Virus record (IMG/VR): IMGVR_UViG_3300030090_006322 | Location: 1 to 64,000 of that record | Reading direction: 5' to 3' (one strand) | From: a virus | DNA length: 64,000 bases | In this document: positions 10,701 through 17,584 of the stretch, one piece after another | Layout of the letters: each line of letters begins with the position of its first letter | Numbering within the stretch: the first letter of the stretch is position 1 | Made by a program: the position numbers and the translations under genes | The notes under the pieces: model-generated | The model's input: the letters and a program-made list of their open reading frames with translations, nothing else | Told to the model about the DNA's origin: nothing | Databases searched by the model: none

Positions 10701-11614
10701 TTCAACTGCGGAATGGTGACGCAGATATTCATATAGCTGGTATTAGACAGGGAACAAATGATGGTGATTTAGGTTTCTTTTTTGAAGGCTCTGAAAAAGT
10801 AAGGTTTACAAAAGATGGTAGTGTTGGTATAGGCTCAAACACACCACAAGGATTGCTAGATGTTGAAGCTGATACCGATCAAAATGTTTTCTTGGGTAGA
10901 GCAAGGTTTGGATCTCATGTAACCGACTATTTATATTTATCTCATTATGATAATGCTACTTCGACAAGTTATGCTTTAAAGCAAAGCCCTGCTGGATCTA
11001 CAGCTATCAATGCTAAAGCTGGCATGAATGTTAGCATGAACGTAAACAATAGTGCTGTTGTTTTTGTTAAAGGATCTAATAGTAATGTTGGCATAGGAAC
11101 AGATAATCCAGCAAACAAGCTAGATGTAGGTGGAGGAGTAGCTATTGGAGCGAGCTATGTTGGAAACTCTGCCCCATCTAACGGGGCTATTATTCAAGGT
11201 AACGTAGGAATTGGAACAACCAGTGCATCTTACGCGCTACAAGTAAATGGCTCTATTGTTGGATCTTATAAATCGTTTTTAATTGATCACCCAACTAAAG
11301 AAGGCAAACAGTTAATGCATTCTTGTATAGAGGGTCCAGAACACGCAGTATATTTTAGGGGCAAGAGTAATTTAAATGTAATTAAAATGCCAGATTATTG
11401 GGAGGGTTTAGTGGATCTAGACACTATGACTGTAGAACTCACAGCAATAGGAGCCAACCAAAATATCTACGTTGACTCTATCGCAGAGAACGGAGAGGTC
11501 ACGGTTGGTTCAAATACAGATGAACCTTTGAATTATTTTTATGTCGTTTACGGAGAACGTAAAGACATAGACAAGCTAGAAACAGAAATTATTAAACCGC
11601 AATACGCAGATTAA
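4733..11614 (+). CDS. Giant tail-fibre protein
   Basis: A 2293-residue probable tail or side fibre. It carries roughly 23 VGIGT..P...LDV.G repeats separated by variable inserts rich in Asn, Ser, Thr and Gly, consistent with a long beta-structured trimer. One segment near residues 270-420 (SEGDTLQTVTDRGATTTNSI, then ISHNSAKGEINVAAGDFEIDS) diverges from the repeat pattern. The final ~110 residues repeat the C-terminal domain of the upstream fibre (FLIDHPTKE, EGPEHAVYFRG, VVYGERKDIDKLE) with different surface residues, so the pair may recognise different receptors or form a compound fibre. The ATG is unambiguous. The stop overlaps the stop of the convergent small gene by 4 bases. Confidence 0.88.
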   Translation: MSNIVISPQSGVIEFNNNSPSGAAIGSATAPIRLDATGGNSFITGGNLGVGMTAPLSALHVYGDGGTAARIDNGALKIRYPGNNDAITITPSVGNEGRILASDPDTASPHPLKIAGDYVRITTSGNAAATEVARFTADGKVGIGITDPDAFLDVSRDNSNAGNQFVVADTEGTSAAIRTYTHGGDPAGLILNHYYAEAGGGNEYARYADFVSNVGNGAGTKIRFITKNAANNYFATTIDKNGSVGIGSSSPSYKLDVNGTIHGTSGNFETAITINGNPVITGSSASEGDTLQTVTDRGATTTNSIHLDSDSAQLQFGDANNMQISHNSAKGEINVAAGDFEIDSAGDIILDADGGDILIKDGGTQIGQISKDISSSNFVIKSSVSDADLEFKGVDGGANITAMTIDMSAGGNVGIGTSSPDGILNTSGGHVLFQGLNKGYVRVRTQRANTSDYANVSSSILTLNNYYATQEYGLYATNSNNFRIQQSGNDGYLELDTNDFTLSGIRLVCDIANQAPTNLAINLRDENADEVGFYSPATNEIGFVTDRTERMRIDNNGKIGIGTTSPADTLQVAGQVRIDGSTTDGLTVTSNAGASQGLLIYNNSNTDTASIINYYDGPLVLGQNNTEVMRLHSNGNVGIGSNSPTDTLTINQTADSNGIRINGYDDHSSSFAKLFVKSNGHTELSQSTNGADGYLKLSAENYLQLAAGTFVYTDDQFRIYDAGQLSLGNGADFFFKYDNSTDKLKIHSSTNDGITMDTAGNVGIGTNNPTGTLHVYNTNTTSDGDGTATMNATGQDSIVLYGHGGVDEATYGGISWMGGSTRRRAMITAVAENTDQDHLGLAFYTQGTDGPGDFSESMRITRDGDVGIGTTSVNAGIGLQVANGSLYVTNGIGYIKHLEAQYFGNGTELKLSAGQSADLKLMHYNTVDVTVKSDGKVGIGTTGPSGVLDVGGDGADIFLHSNDYKIARIQPRGTSADLDKGLFSLFSTTTETVRIDSAGSSWFNGGSVGIGTDNPQSYLDVKTQIRVRDSNSDSTHVLLDSNASEGRLRLNNGSNWGLIARGQANNPYLGAYEGGSLNIVGFSTSDGANIDHTLTQFDFGNQRVEIDQYTVGSNGSQSVYGKLSSFANSNTDNIFLGLKNGSYPNRGFAFRTVADGVNCDFTIYEHGLGSAEVFRITSEGYVGIGTDNPVYALTIGGNAIGSTGGLRINDPSNAAYGAHFSFADTPNEVHIGGITNNVYNDAIGIYRESTRTITIDSSQRVGIGTTSPSQLLDVNGDAAFAQYLYHQGDEDTNIKFVNDDFMINVGGATFFRATETTQNTIKLNSDNEDTDFYLYGNNATPALFMRGSDREIGINTTNPTASLHVVGNASINGASSDGVLTINNAAGSQSLRIDQNSIRTTTDNNLTLFSNGTSSQLVLENGGNVGIGTNNPAYQLDVINSDGGTLARFKDSDSSHAGLIIQGDTNGGSITNNTAFTSEVIYLQNSANAMRFYTDGTEAVRIDSSQRVGIGTNSVNGFTHINGRMLVESPTVPSTLAISDSGDATKNLRLGYEPTWDVGSISASDFGAGWKDIVIAPIAGKVGIGTTAPHQALSVKGTIVSYNSSYVQVAGITNSSDAGRLYANNAGGVTNVLLDSNGDSYLKGGDVGIGTATPDAKLDVEGSMQVKGDASWAGTDSQAGAIFMDTDGRGLLGAFSTNYARPLITANSNYIDLGSAGTSLINGFRFYAGSASSSVGTYDFYTSGSNNRLHIAKDGSVGIGSASPVQKLDVAGVIRSSVTSRIQADTYNNSANSANIIYRSSSKTIVGNNASALVIEDGGDVGIGTTNPVTKLEVQDSAGAPMLQLRPNAASTDLNPIILYRSQLDGSANYMLCEGTSTYFGTYHGGVPSDKSEMIRILPNSSDSPSLRIGDAGSTAANLQVGGNIKLLNNGASYINGGDVGIGTATPAQKLHLEFSNTDTSFAGGGGGSWGSEGLLIENTSSTADTMSIIQLRNGDADIHIAGIRQGTNDGDLGFFFEGSEKVRFTKDGSVGIGSNTPQGLLDVEADTDQNVFLGRARFGSHVTDYLYLSHYDNATSTSYALKQSPAGSTAINAKAGMNVSMNVNNSAVVFVKGSNSNVGIGTDNPANKLDVGGGVAIGASYVGNSAPSNGAIIQGNVGIGTTSASYALQVNGSIVGSYKSFLIDHPTKEGKQLMHSCIEGPEHAVYFRGKSNLNVIKMPDYWEGLVDLDTMTVELTAIGANQNIYVDSIAENGEVTVGSNTDEPLNYFYVVYGERKDIDKLETEIIKPQYAD

Positions 11615-11826
11615 TCAGCTTCTTCTTCAGGAGCATTCTCTAATTCAGCGGGTTCAGCAAACATTGGAGAACTTTCTACCTCTTGCGGTCCTGTAGGTTG
11701 ACCTGATACTTTAGCCGCTAAAGTAGCGCCAGCTTGAGCTACATTCAAGCCCCCAGCTTTAATTGCGATATCAATAAGTTGCAATAATGCAGAAATTTCT
11801 CCGTCTGTAAATTCAATTGTTTTCAT
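11611..11826 (-). CDS. Small acidic phage protein
   Basis: 71 residues. The N-terminal half (FTDGEISALLQLIDIAIKAG) looks like an amphipathic helix; the tail is Pro/Glu-rich and strongly acidic (ELENAPEEEAD). No function recognised. The helix-plus-acidic-tail form and position beside fibre genes suggest a structural or assembly helper, but that is inference. It converges on the fibre gene with a 4-base overlap and is divergent from the glycosyltransferase at 11861, sharing a 34-base promoter region. Confidence 0.7.
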   Translation of the reverse strand: MKTIEFTDGEISALLQLIDIAIKAGGLNVAQAGATLAAKVSGQPTGPQEVESSPMFAEPAELENAPEEEAD

Positions 11827-11848
11827 TGTTTAAAAAATCTGTGTTTTG

Positions 11849-11860
11849 ATATAATTATAT
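11849..11860. promoter_or_regulatory. Palindromic divergent -10 region
   Basis: The perfect 12-base palindrome ATATAATTATAT holds a TATAAT on each strand (plus 11850-11855, minus 11859-11854). The plus copy has a weak TTGTTT 18 bases upstream and lies only 5 bases before the ATG at 11861, so a transcript from it would be nearly leaderless. The minus copy would serve the gene starting at 11826. Confidence 0.45.
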
Positions 11861-12547
11861 ATGCTCAATTGTATTTTTCTAGTGCCAATTGATCACAGAG
11901 GTGTTCAAGGCAAATTAATCAACAAATATCTTCAATTACAATCTTGGTGCGATAGAAATAATTCTGCCATTTTAACTATAAATGGATTGTTTCTTAACTT
12001 CGCTAGAAATTATTTAGCGACTGGTGGGAAAGGGTTTGTAGACACTTCGCCACCAGATGCCGAATGGTTGTTTTGGATTGATTCTGATGTTGATTTCACA
12101 ATAGAACAAGTGGAATATATGATGTCACTCCCAAAAGATAAAAAGTTTTTATGTGGCTGGTATAGATCTGATTACTCTGACAAAGCAATGGTTGGTAATT
12201 GGGATGAAGATTACTTTAGGCAAAATTATCACATGCCATTTACCTCTGTGAAATGGCTCGATAAACTCGCGGAGGAAGACCCAAATAAGCTAGTCGAAGT
12301 TGATTGGTGTGGATTTGGGTTTGTAAGAATGCATAGATCTGTATTAGAACAAATGAAGTATCCTTACTTCCCTTTAAATAAAGTATCAATTGAGGGGTGC
12401 GATGACAAAAAAGGAGGCACATTTGATCTAAATGACCTTAGTTTCGAAGATGTTAGCTTTTGTAGAAATTGTTACGAAGCCACTGAAATAAAGCCTTTAG
12501 TTGTGCCTAAACTAAGAGTCCCACATTTAAAATCATTTTTTGTATAA
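11861..12547 (+). CDS. GT-A fold glycosyltransferase
   Basis: 228 residues. The N-terminus (CIFLVPIDHRG) followed by a DXD-type motif in WLFWIDSDVDF around residues 69-79 marks a nucleotide-sugar, metal-dependent GT-A transferase. FLCGWYR and VDWCGFGFVRMHRS are typical acceptor-side segments, and a C-terminal His (VPHLKS) may complete the metal site. It lies apart from the large sugar cluster, directly after the fibre genes, so fibre modification is an attractive but unproven role. Donor sugar cannot be inferred. It starts five bases after a TATAAT, without a ribosome binding site. Confidence 0.8.
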   Translation: MLNCIFLVPIDHRGVQGKLINKYLQLQSWCDRNNSAILTINGLFLNFARNYLATGGKGFVDTSPPDAEWLFWIDSDVDFTIEQVEYMMSLPKDKKFLCGWYRSDYSDKAMVGNWDEDYFRQNYHMPFTSVKWLDKLAEEDPNKLVEVDWCGFGFVRMHRSVLEQMKYPYFPLNKVSIEGCDDKKGGTFDLNDLSFEDVSFCRNCYEATEIKPLVVPKLRVPHLKSFFV

Positions 12548-12550
12548 AAT

Positions 12551-12570
12551 AGTGTAATAAATTATATAAT
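12551..12570 (+). promoter_or_regulatory. AGTGTAA motif and TATAAT before the 139-residue gene
   Basis: TATAAAATAGTGTAA is followed by TATAAT (12565-12570) in a 34-base AT-only-like gap. The start at 12582 lies 24 bases beyond AGTGTAA. No Shine-Dalgarno sequence is visible. Confidence 0.35.
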
Positions 12571-12581
12571 AATATAAAATC

Positions 12582-13001
12582 ATGCCAACCGACGATACAC
12601 CAATTGAAGATCCTGAAGAGATTTTGGGAGATCCTATTCCTAGAGATGAGCCTTTTGTGGTTCCAGCCACGCCAGAACAAACATATGACTCTGTATGGTT
12701 AAGGAGTATTAATATTTACGCCCCGAACACTTCTGAAGCTGCCCCTACAGAGGGAAGTATTAATATAGAAATGTTGCCATACGATGGGGAGAACGAAAAA
12801 GTATTAGTAACTGCTGACAATGAGGGGGTTGAGTATGTCAACGTCCCAAATCGTGTCAACGGAAGAAAACCCTTTTGGCAGTGTATTGATGAAGTCCCTG
12901 AAGTCAAAGCAGCTATGGATGCGATTATTGCGGCTATCCCAGCTTTAAGAACTTGGGCTACTACACCTCCACCAGACCCTGATCCACCTACAGAGTTTTA
13001 A
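12582..13001 (+). CDS. Hypothetical acidic protein
   Basis: 139 residues. Acidic, Pro-rich N-terminus (DDTPIEDPEEIL), a central segment with alternating hydrophobics (INIYAPN, INIEMLPYD), a helix near 105-125 and a Pro-rich end (PPPDPDPPTEF). No domain recognised. Pro-rich ends and location next to fibres would fit a small virion or assembly protein. It is the last plus-strand gene before the long leftward block, with its stop abutting the stop of the convergent gene. Confidence 0.6.
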   Translation: MPTDDTPIEDPEEILGDPIPRDEPFVVPATPEQTYDSVWLRSINIYAPNTSEAAPTEGSINIEMLPYDGENEKVLVTADNEGVEYVNVPNRVNGRKPFWQCIDEVPEVKAAMDAIIAAIPALRTWATTPPPDPDPPTEF

Positions 13002-13226
13002 TTACTCACCCACGGAATAAATGTGGAAATGAGGAGTGTTTCCTTCTTGGTAATCATTTTTGAACATCAAGCAGGGAACCTTTTTGCCGTCGATAATTAT
13101 CTCTCCAGATAAGTATTGTCTACCATTACTCTTGTTTTTTATCCAAAACGATCCGACTTTGTTCTTTGTCCAAGTTGATTTGGGCGAAGGTTGATTCAAG
13201 GAGTTCGATGAAGTCTCTTTTTGCAT
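13002..13226 (-). CDS. Small conserved phage protein, single beta domain
   Basis: 74 residues. After a ~20-residue Ser/Asn/Pro-rich leader comes a compact beta domain: VGSFWIKNKSNGRQYLSGEI, IDGKKVPCLMFKND, FHIYSVGE. This GSFW..Y.SG...GK...FKN..K...P.F.IY pattern is a familiar small phage family of unknown function. Its first 100 bases overlap the upstream gene in another frame, unusual even here. The conserved domain begins after the overlap and I see no later ATG before it, so the leader may be non-essential. Confidence 0.6.
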   Translation of the reverse strand: MQKETSSNSLNQPSPKSTWTKNKVGSFWIKNKSNGRQYLSGEIIIDGKKVPCLMFKNDYQEGNTPHFHIYSVGE

Positions 13227-13335
13227 GGTGTGGTAATCTAGTGTATTGCCTCTTCAGCCTACGATAAACCCTTTTTGATACAGGGTCAATAGGGTTACAG
13301 ATTTTTCTAAGTTTTTTAGCTACTCTTTGGTTCAT
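13126..13335 (-). CDS. Small basic hypothetical protein
   Basis: 69 residues, highly basic and probably all-helical (VAKKLRKI, VYRRLKRQYTRLP..AKRDFIELL). It overlaps the GNAT gene upstream by 4 bases (ATGA), which supports it as real, and the downstream gene by 100 bases. The charge suggests nucleic-acid or polyanion contact; nothing more specific can be said. Confidence 0.55.
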   Translation of the reverse strand: MNQRVAKKLRKICNPIDPVSKRVYRRLKRQYTRLPHHAKRDFIELLESTFAQINLDKEQSRIVLDKKQE

Positions 13336-13790
13336 AGTTTAGCGATGTAAGTTTCAGAATCTTTTATAAAGCCCATTTTTTCATAGAAATTAGCTACTTT
13401 ACGGGCTTTGGGGTGAGCTGCCACACAGCTCATCATAACGTATTTAAATTCTTTTTCTCTAGCAAATTTCATGGCTGTTCCTAACAGTCTTTGGCCAACT
13501 CTAGGATTTTTAGAAAGCCAAATATATTCCGCAAAAATTTCCTCACCGAACTTCTCATTTTTATTATTTAAAAATGCGATAACGGCATCAAATTTATTTT
13601 CATTATTTAAGTTACCCCAAACAAAAAAATCCCACGCTAGGATAGACTTATCGGAGAAAGCATTAAAAATATATTCTTTATTGTGTTTTAAAAGAGCGTG
13701 TCCTTGCTCTTCATTTTCCATATCAAATAAATCAAAGATCTCATCCAAAAGCTTTTTAAATTCTTTAGGATCTAAAATGCGCTTAATCAT
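13332..13790 (-). CDS. GNAT-family N-acetyltransferase
   Basis: 152 residues. The GNAT core is visible in the C-terminal half: an IWLSKNPRVGQRLLGTAM segment resembling the acetyl-CoA pyrophosphate loop and following helix, then YVMMSCVAAHPKARKVANFYEKMGF, the usual motif B ending. The product would transfer an acetyl group from acetyl-CoA to an amine. Given the PLP aminotransferase in the sugar cluster, N-acetylation of an amino sugar such as perosamine is conceivable, but a protein target is equally possible. ATGA overlap with the upstream gene. Confidence 0.75.
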   Translation of the reverse strand: MIKRILDPKEFKKLLDEIFDLFDMENEEQGHALLKHNKEYIFNAFSDKSILAWDFFVWGNLNNENKFDAVIAFLNNKNEKFGEEIFAEYIWLSKNPRVGQRLLGTAMKFAREKEFKYVMMSCVAAHPKARKVANFYEKMGFIKDSETYIAKL

Positions 13791-14563
13791 TTATTTAGAG
13801 CGACAATGAGCTTTCGAGCTTCTTTGGCTGGAATGTCTGCGAACGAATCCCATTCCGCTGCCGATTCATTACGGTATTTGTCATCCTTCCATAAGTCTCT
13901 TAAAACCTTCTTACAAGACTCAAAAGAGTCAACCCCATGCTTTTCCCTAAGAGTCTTTTCGAGGAGGTCTACGGGGGTGATAGGAGTCGCAATAGCATCA
14001 GCCTCTACAGCTTGGCCAGAGCCTTGAGACTTGTCAATCTCATCTGCTCCGACAATGTGGATATTAAGATAATTACGAACACAACGGACAAAGGCGCGAT
14101 TACAAGCGATTGTTTCCAAGAATTTAGCACAGAAGTTATCTGTATTTGCAAGGGTGGCATTTGCGTAGTCTTGATAAACAACTTCGTCCTGTGTTTCGTA
14201 GTTTTTATTCCAACTAATTGTGCATTTAGCGGTGACATAACCATCTGAAGAATGAACCACATCAAAAGCCACAGTAGAATACCCGCGCATTTTAGCCAAT
14301 TCTTTAATTCCTCCAAGCATAATCAGAAGCTGTTTATCATCTAAGCCTTCTGTAGACGTAGGAACAGGTTTATTACGGACATCAAACCAGCCCTTGTTTG
14401 GATAAAGGAACTCTGGCTTAATCATAGCTCTCCAGTTTACTGTGCCGTCCTCATTAAACTCGTAGTCAACATTCTCTAACAAGCCATGCTCATTACGCTT
14501 GTAGGCATCGGGTCCATAGAATTTTTTAGCAGTCTTCTTTTTAGTAGTTTTAGTCGCGCTCAT
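13787..14563 (-). CDS. Possible recombination or annealing protein
   Basis: 258 residues with a basic N-terminus (TKKKTAKK). A central domain has a beta strand pair (GYVTAKCTISWNKN, DEVVYQDYANATL) followed by FCAKFLETIACNRAFVRCVRNYL and IVGADEID. The pattern of strands then a helix with ETIACNRAFVR is reminiscent of Rad52/ERF-like single-strand annealing proteins (their ETSAIGRAL helix), but this is weak. The C-terminal ~70 residues (LREKHGV.SFE..KKVLRDLW) look like a separate helical domain. It overlaps the upstream gene by 14 bases. An unrelated conserved phage protein is the main alternative. Confidence 0.45.
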   Translation of the reverse strand: MSATKTTKKKTAKKFYGPDAYKRNEHGLLENVDYEFNEDGTVNWRAMIKPEFLYPNKGWFDVRNKPVPTSTEGLDDKQLLIMLGGIKELAKMRGYSTVAFDVVHSSDGYVTAKCTISWNKNYETQDEVVYQDYANATLANTDNFCAKFLETIACNRAFVRCVRNYLNIHIVGADEIDKSQGSGQAVEADAIATPITPVDLLEKTLREKHGVDSFESCKKVLRDLWKDDKYRNESAAEWDSFADIPAKEARKLIVALNK

Positions 14564-15692
14564 AAATGTAGAAATGATCTGATTCGTTCCAATATTCAGG
14601 AGTATCTAATACTTTATTATTACTGTCAAGTCCTTTTTTCCAGTGAGCGTAACTTAAATATTCTTTACCTCCCTCAATTAGCCTTAAAGAAGACATAAAT
14701 CTAGCGTCTTCACTAAAATTACATGGAGCTTTTGTTGAGTCAGAATAAAGACTAACAGGTATATCAAAGTATTTATTCCTAATATCGTTTAAATATTTTT
14801 CTTTTTTTACAATCATACTTAAATTAATGTTCATATTTTTAAGTATATTAAAATAATTGTCGGGTATCGTGTCCCATTTTTCATCTATGAACAAATAAAA
14901 ATTACTTAAATTATGAGCAATTTTTTTTAGACCATGAGGTTGGATCAGATCTTTCGAAGAGATCATCACTGGGTATTTAAAACAATATTCTAAAAAAGCA
15001 TCTTCGTTGCAGCCATAGTCACAGCGAACCATTAGTCTTTGCTCTGGCAAAAGTCTTAAAGGGACAAATGAAGTTGGGATAACCTCCACCACAGGAGAAA
15101 GGAAAGATGGACCTATATATTTTGTTGTAAACCTAATTTTTTCTTTTTCTATTTTAAGATATTTTAAAACTGATTCAGCTATTAGTTCAGGTTTAATTGT
15201 ATCTATTTGTTTTTTAGGATCTTCACTATTAAAACAGGGTTTTTTGTCCCACTCTGGTTCTAGTGTGGTGTTTAACGAGCCACTAGAAAAAACAGGTTTA
15301 ACATTAGAAGCAAAAGCGTTACCACATAGTGTGACTGTTGGAATTTTTTTATGGCTAGATAACTGCGCCAAAGAACTATCGCAACCTAAGTGAGCCAAAG
15401 AGTTTGATAATACAAAAGCTTGCTGCTTGAATGAAATATCCAAAGCTGAATCTACGCCCTCTATTTTTTTATTACCTCCCAGTTGCACGATCTTTATTTT
15501 AGCTCTCTCTAAAAACGGCTTCAAAAGACTAATAACCACATCGTAATGAGAATAGGTTTTAGACGGCATATCAGAGGGTTGATGAATAGTTATATATTTA
15601 TCAAATAAAACAGGAAAGTAGTGATCTTTTAAAACTGGAGAAGATATTTTTACTCCTAAATTTTTAGCGTATTCTTCAATTAAATGAGACAT
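14550..15692 (-). CDS. Glycosyltransferase C-terminal half, GT9-like
   Basis: 380 residues. The first ~150 match the C-terminal Rossmann half of GT9 (heptosyltransferase-like) enzymes: YITIHQPSD, then IKIVQLGG and SLAHLGCDSSLAQLSSHKKIPTVTLCG, the usual donor-binding region. The N-terminal Rossmann half is missing here but appears at the end of the upstream gene; the two meet at a TAATG junction. Residues ~190-380 form a domain I do not recognise, ending in ESDHFYIYER. Together the two products may make one split enzyme. Donor and acceptor unknown. Confidence 0.7.
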   Translation of the reverse strand: MSHLIEEYAKNLGVKISSPVLKDHYFPVLFDKYITIHQPSDMPSKTYSHYDVVISLLKPFLERAKIKIVQLGGNKKIEGVDSALDISFKQQAFVLSNSLAHLGCDSSLAQLSSHKKIPTVTLCGNAFASNVKPVFSSGSLNTTLEPEWDKKPCFNSEDPKKQIDTIKPELIAESVLKYLKIEKEKIRFTTKYIGPSFLSPVVEVIPTSFVPLRLLPEQRLMVRCDYGCNEDAFLEYCFKYPVMISSKDLIQPHGLKKIAHNLSNFYLFIDEKWDTIPDNYFNILKNMNINLSMIVKKEKYLNDIRNKYFDIPVSLYSDSTKAPCNFSEDARFMSSLRLIEGGKEYLSYAHWKKGLDSNNKVLDTPEYWNESDHFYIYERD

Positions 15693-17584
15693 TATCTTAA
15701 AGAGAATTGATGTTTATTTACACCATTGTGTAGATAAGAAATAGATTTCTGTGTTGTAGTGTGTGGATAAAAAACCATTTCAAAAAACCCCTCATGATCC
15801 GATACCCCCTCCATAGTTAGCTGATTTTCGATAATTGGACTATAAGGTAACAATTTATGAACAGCGGGATTATCATCAATAAAAGGGTAAAATTGAGGTT
15901 GTGTAAAAATATACAAGTTGTGTTTTTTATACTGCGACTTTAAGTTTTTTAAAAGAGCGTTAATAAGAAAAACATCCACATCACTATGCGGTATGACAAT
16001 AGCTATCTTTTTTGAGCCTGACTCTTTAGATAAAAGTTGCTCTAAATCAGGCAATTCAATCTTTTGTTTTTCTTGGATAGCTACGTTTTTGAAATAATTA
16101 ACTATGTCAACAGGAGTTTTGCCAGCTTGTAGTTGAGTCATCCAGTGTTTAAAACCTTGAGAGTTTTCGTCAACGTCATCACATAAAATATTTTTATATA
16201 TATCTATAAGGAACTCTTGATGAGAAACATAATTTTCCTTGGGTTCGTAATCAGGATTGTAATCTAAACCTTTCGACTCAAAATCATAATCAACAGGAGG
16301 CATATTATCTATTATATCCTCTAGCTGTTTGCCAATAACTTCGACGCTGAAATTATCTATAACCCACTGCCTAGATTTCTTCTCTCTAGCTACCCTTTCT
16401 TCTTTATCCATAGATTGGACAAGCTCTAATTTTTTAGCTATATCATCAGCAAAAGTAGATGCTTTGATGAATTGAGTCCCAGGTTCTCTGTATTCGCTCC
16501 ACTCTAAAGGTAAACCTCCAGATTCTGGAGAACAACTGTCTTCTCCACAAGAATAATTAGTCACAAGAGTAATTAACTCTGTAAGTTTAGCTTCTTGAAT
16601 TGGAATCTCTTGACCGCCACTAGTAAACGGGTGACAATATACATCCATCAAATTATAAATTTCATTTAATTGAGCATCAGTTACGCCTCTGCCTGTATTA
16701 GTCGTGTTTACTGACCTTTGACTACCGCAAGAGACGCATGTATGCTCTTGGCCCTTAAAAGGAGAAATGTGATATATCCCACATTTGTTACAAACATAAG
16801 TAGTTAGCACATCTTCTGGATTAATTTGTTTCTCCTTCATTAATCGCGGGATATCCCAACCCTCTGACCAATGGGTATGCAATAGAAGTTTTGCCTTGGG
16901 GTTTTTTTGTTTAAATATCTTGAAACCCTCTAAAATATTAGGAACACTTTTTCTTAATTGATTTCTAAAAACAAAGCCAACAATATATTCGTCAGACAAA
17001 TTAAATTTTTCTCTTATAGCTTTTCTTTTTTCATCACTAAGTCTAAAGAATTTATTGGTGTCCAAAGATCCGCGAAGGGTTTTTACATTATAATAACCCA
17101 TTTCTTTCATTGCTTTTTCAGCGAAAGAAGCCCAAACATAATAATGTTTGATTTTAGGAGCATACTCTATAGCTTGCGGTAAAATAGGCAAACTGTCTAA
17201 AGTAGTCCAAATCATTGTATTTACTTTATTCCACCAAGGTTTAGTATGAAAAGTGTTGAACGCCCAAATGTCTTCCATACCAATGTAAACATCTGGCTTG
17301 AATTCTTTTATAGCTTTATCTACTAATTTAAGACCATAACCTTCAGCTCTTTGCTGTTCAGGGTTTAGTCCTTGCATTTCATTGGGTGGAGGCATTGATC
17401 CCCTGCATTCCCAAGGAAGAAGTTTTGTAGCGGGATCTTCCCATCCAACACCGTTAGCTAATTCAACAATATTGTATTTGCCAGTCTCGTAGAGATATCG
17501 AAGAATATTTTTTTTGTTTTTGCCAAAACCTGTATAAGCTCGGCAAAAATTAGAATGTATTAATACAGTCTTTTTTTTACTCAT
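15692..17584 (-). CDS. Multidomain glycosyltransferase: GT4-like, DUF4214-like, GT9 N-half
   Basis: 630 residues. Residues 1-430 are a GT-B group-1 transferase (HSNFCRAYTGFGK start; LLLHTHW; acceptor and donor helix CHPFTSGGQEIPIQEAKLT). It contains an inserted zinc ribbon: C265-x2-C268, C283-x2-C286. Residues ~453-505 (EFLIDIYKNILCDD....GFKHWMTQLQAG) resemble DUF4214. Residues ~525-630 (KIAIVIPHSDVDVFLINALL...LYIFTQPQFYPFIDDNPAV) look like the N-terminal Rossmann half of a GT9 enzyme whose other half is the next gene. Likely adds two sugars or acts as a scaffold; substrates unknown. Confidence 0.75.
   Translation of the reverse strand: MSKKKTVLIHSNFCRAYTGFGKNKKNILRYLYETGKYNIVELANGVGWEDPATKLLPWECRGSMPPPNEMQGLNPEQQRAEGYGLKLVDKAIKEFKPDVYIGMEDIWAFNTFHTKPWWNKVNTMIWTTLDSLPILPQAIEYAPKIKHYYVWASFAEKAMKEMGYYNVKTLRGSLDTNKFFRLSDEKRKAIREKFNLSDEYIVGFVFRNQLRKSVPNILEGFKIFKQKNPKAKLLLHTHWSEGWDIPRLMKEKQINPEDVLTTYVCNKCGIYHISPFKGQEHTCVSCGSQRSVNTTNTGRGVTDAQLNEIYNLMDVYCHPFTSGGQEIPIQEAKLTELITLVTNYSCGEDSCSPESGGLPLEWSEYREPGTQFIKASTFADDIAKKLELVQSMDKEERVAREKKSRQWVIDNFSVEVIGKQLEDIIDNMPPVDYDFESKGLDYNPDYEPKENYVSHQEFLIDIYKNILCDDVDENSQGFKHWMTQLQAGKTPVDIVNYFKNVAIQEKQKIELPDLEQLLSKESGSKKIAIVIPHSDVDVFLINALLKNLKSQYKKHNLYIFTQPQFYPFIDDNPAVHKLLPYSPIIENQLTMEGVSDHEGFFEMVFYPHTTTQKSISYLHNGVNKHQFSLR

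Noticed and set aside
13126-13335. Treating one of the two overlapping small genes at 13002-13335 as a shadow
   Set aside because: Both have plausible domains and ATGA coupling; the 100-base overlap is odd but neither could be discarded.
13471-13809. 112-codon plus-strand frame antisense to GNAT gene
   Set aside because: GNAT motifs on the minus strand are convincing; the plus product is low complexity.
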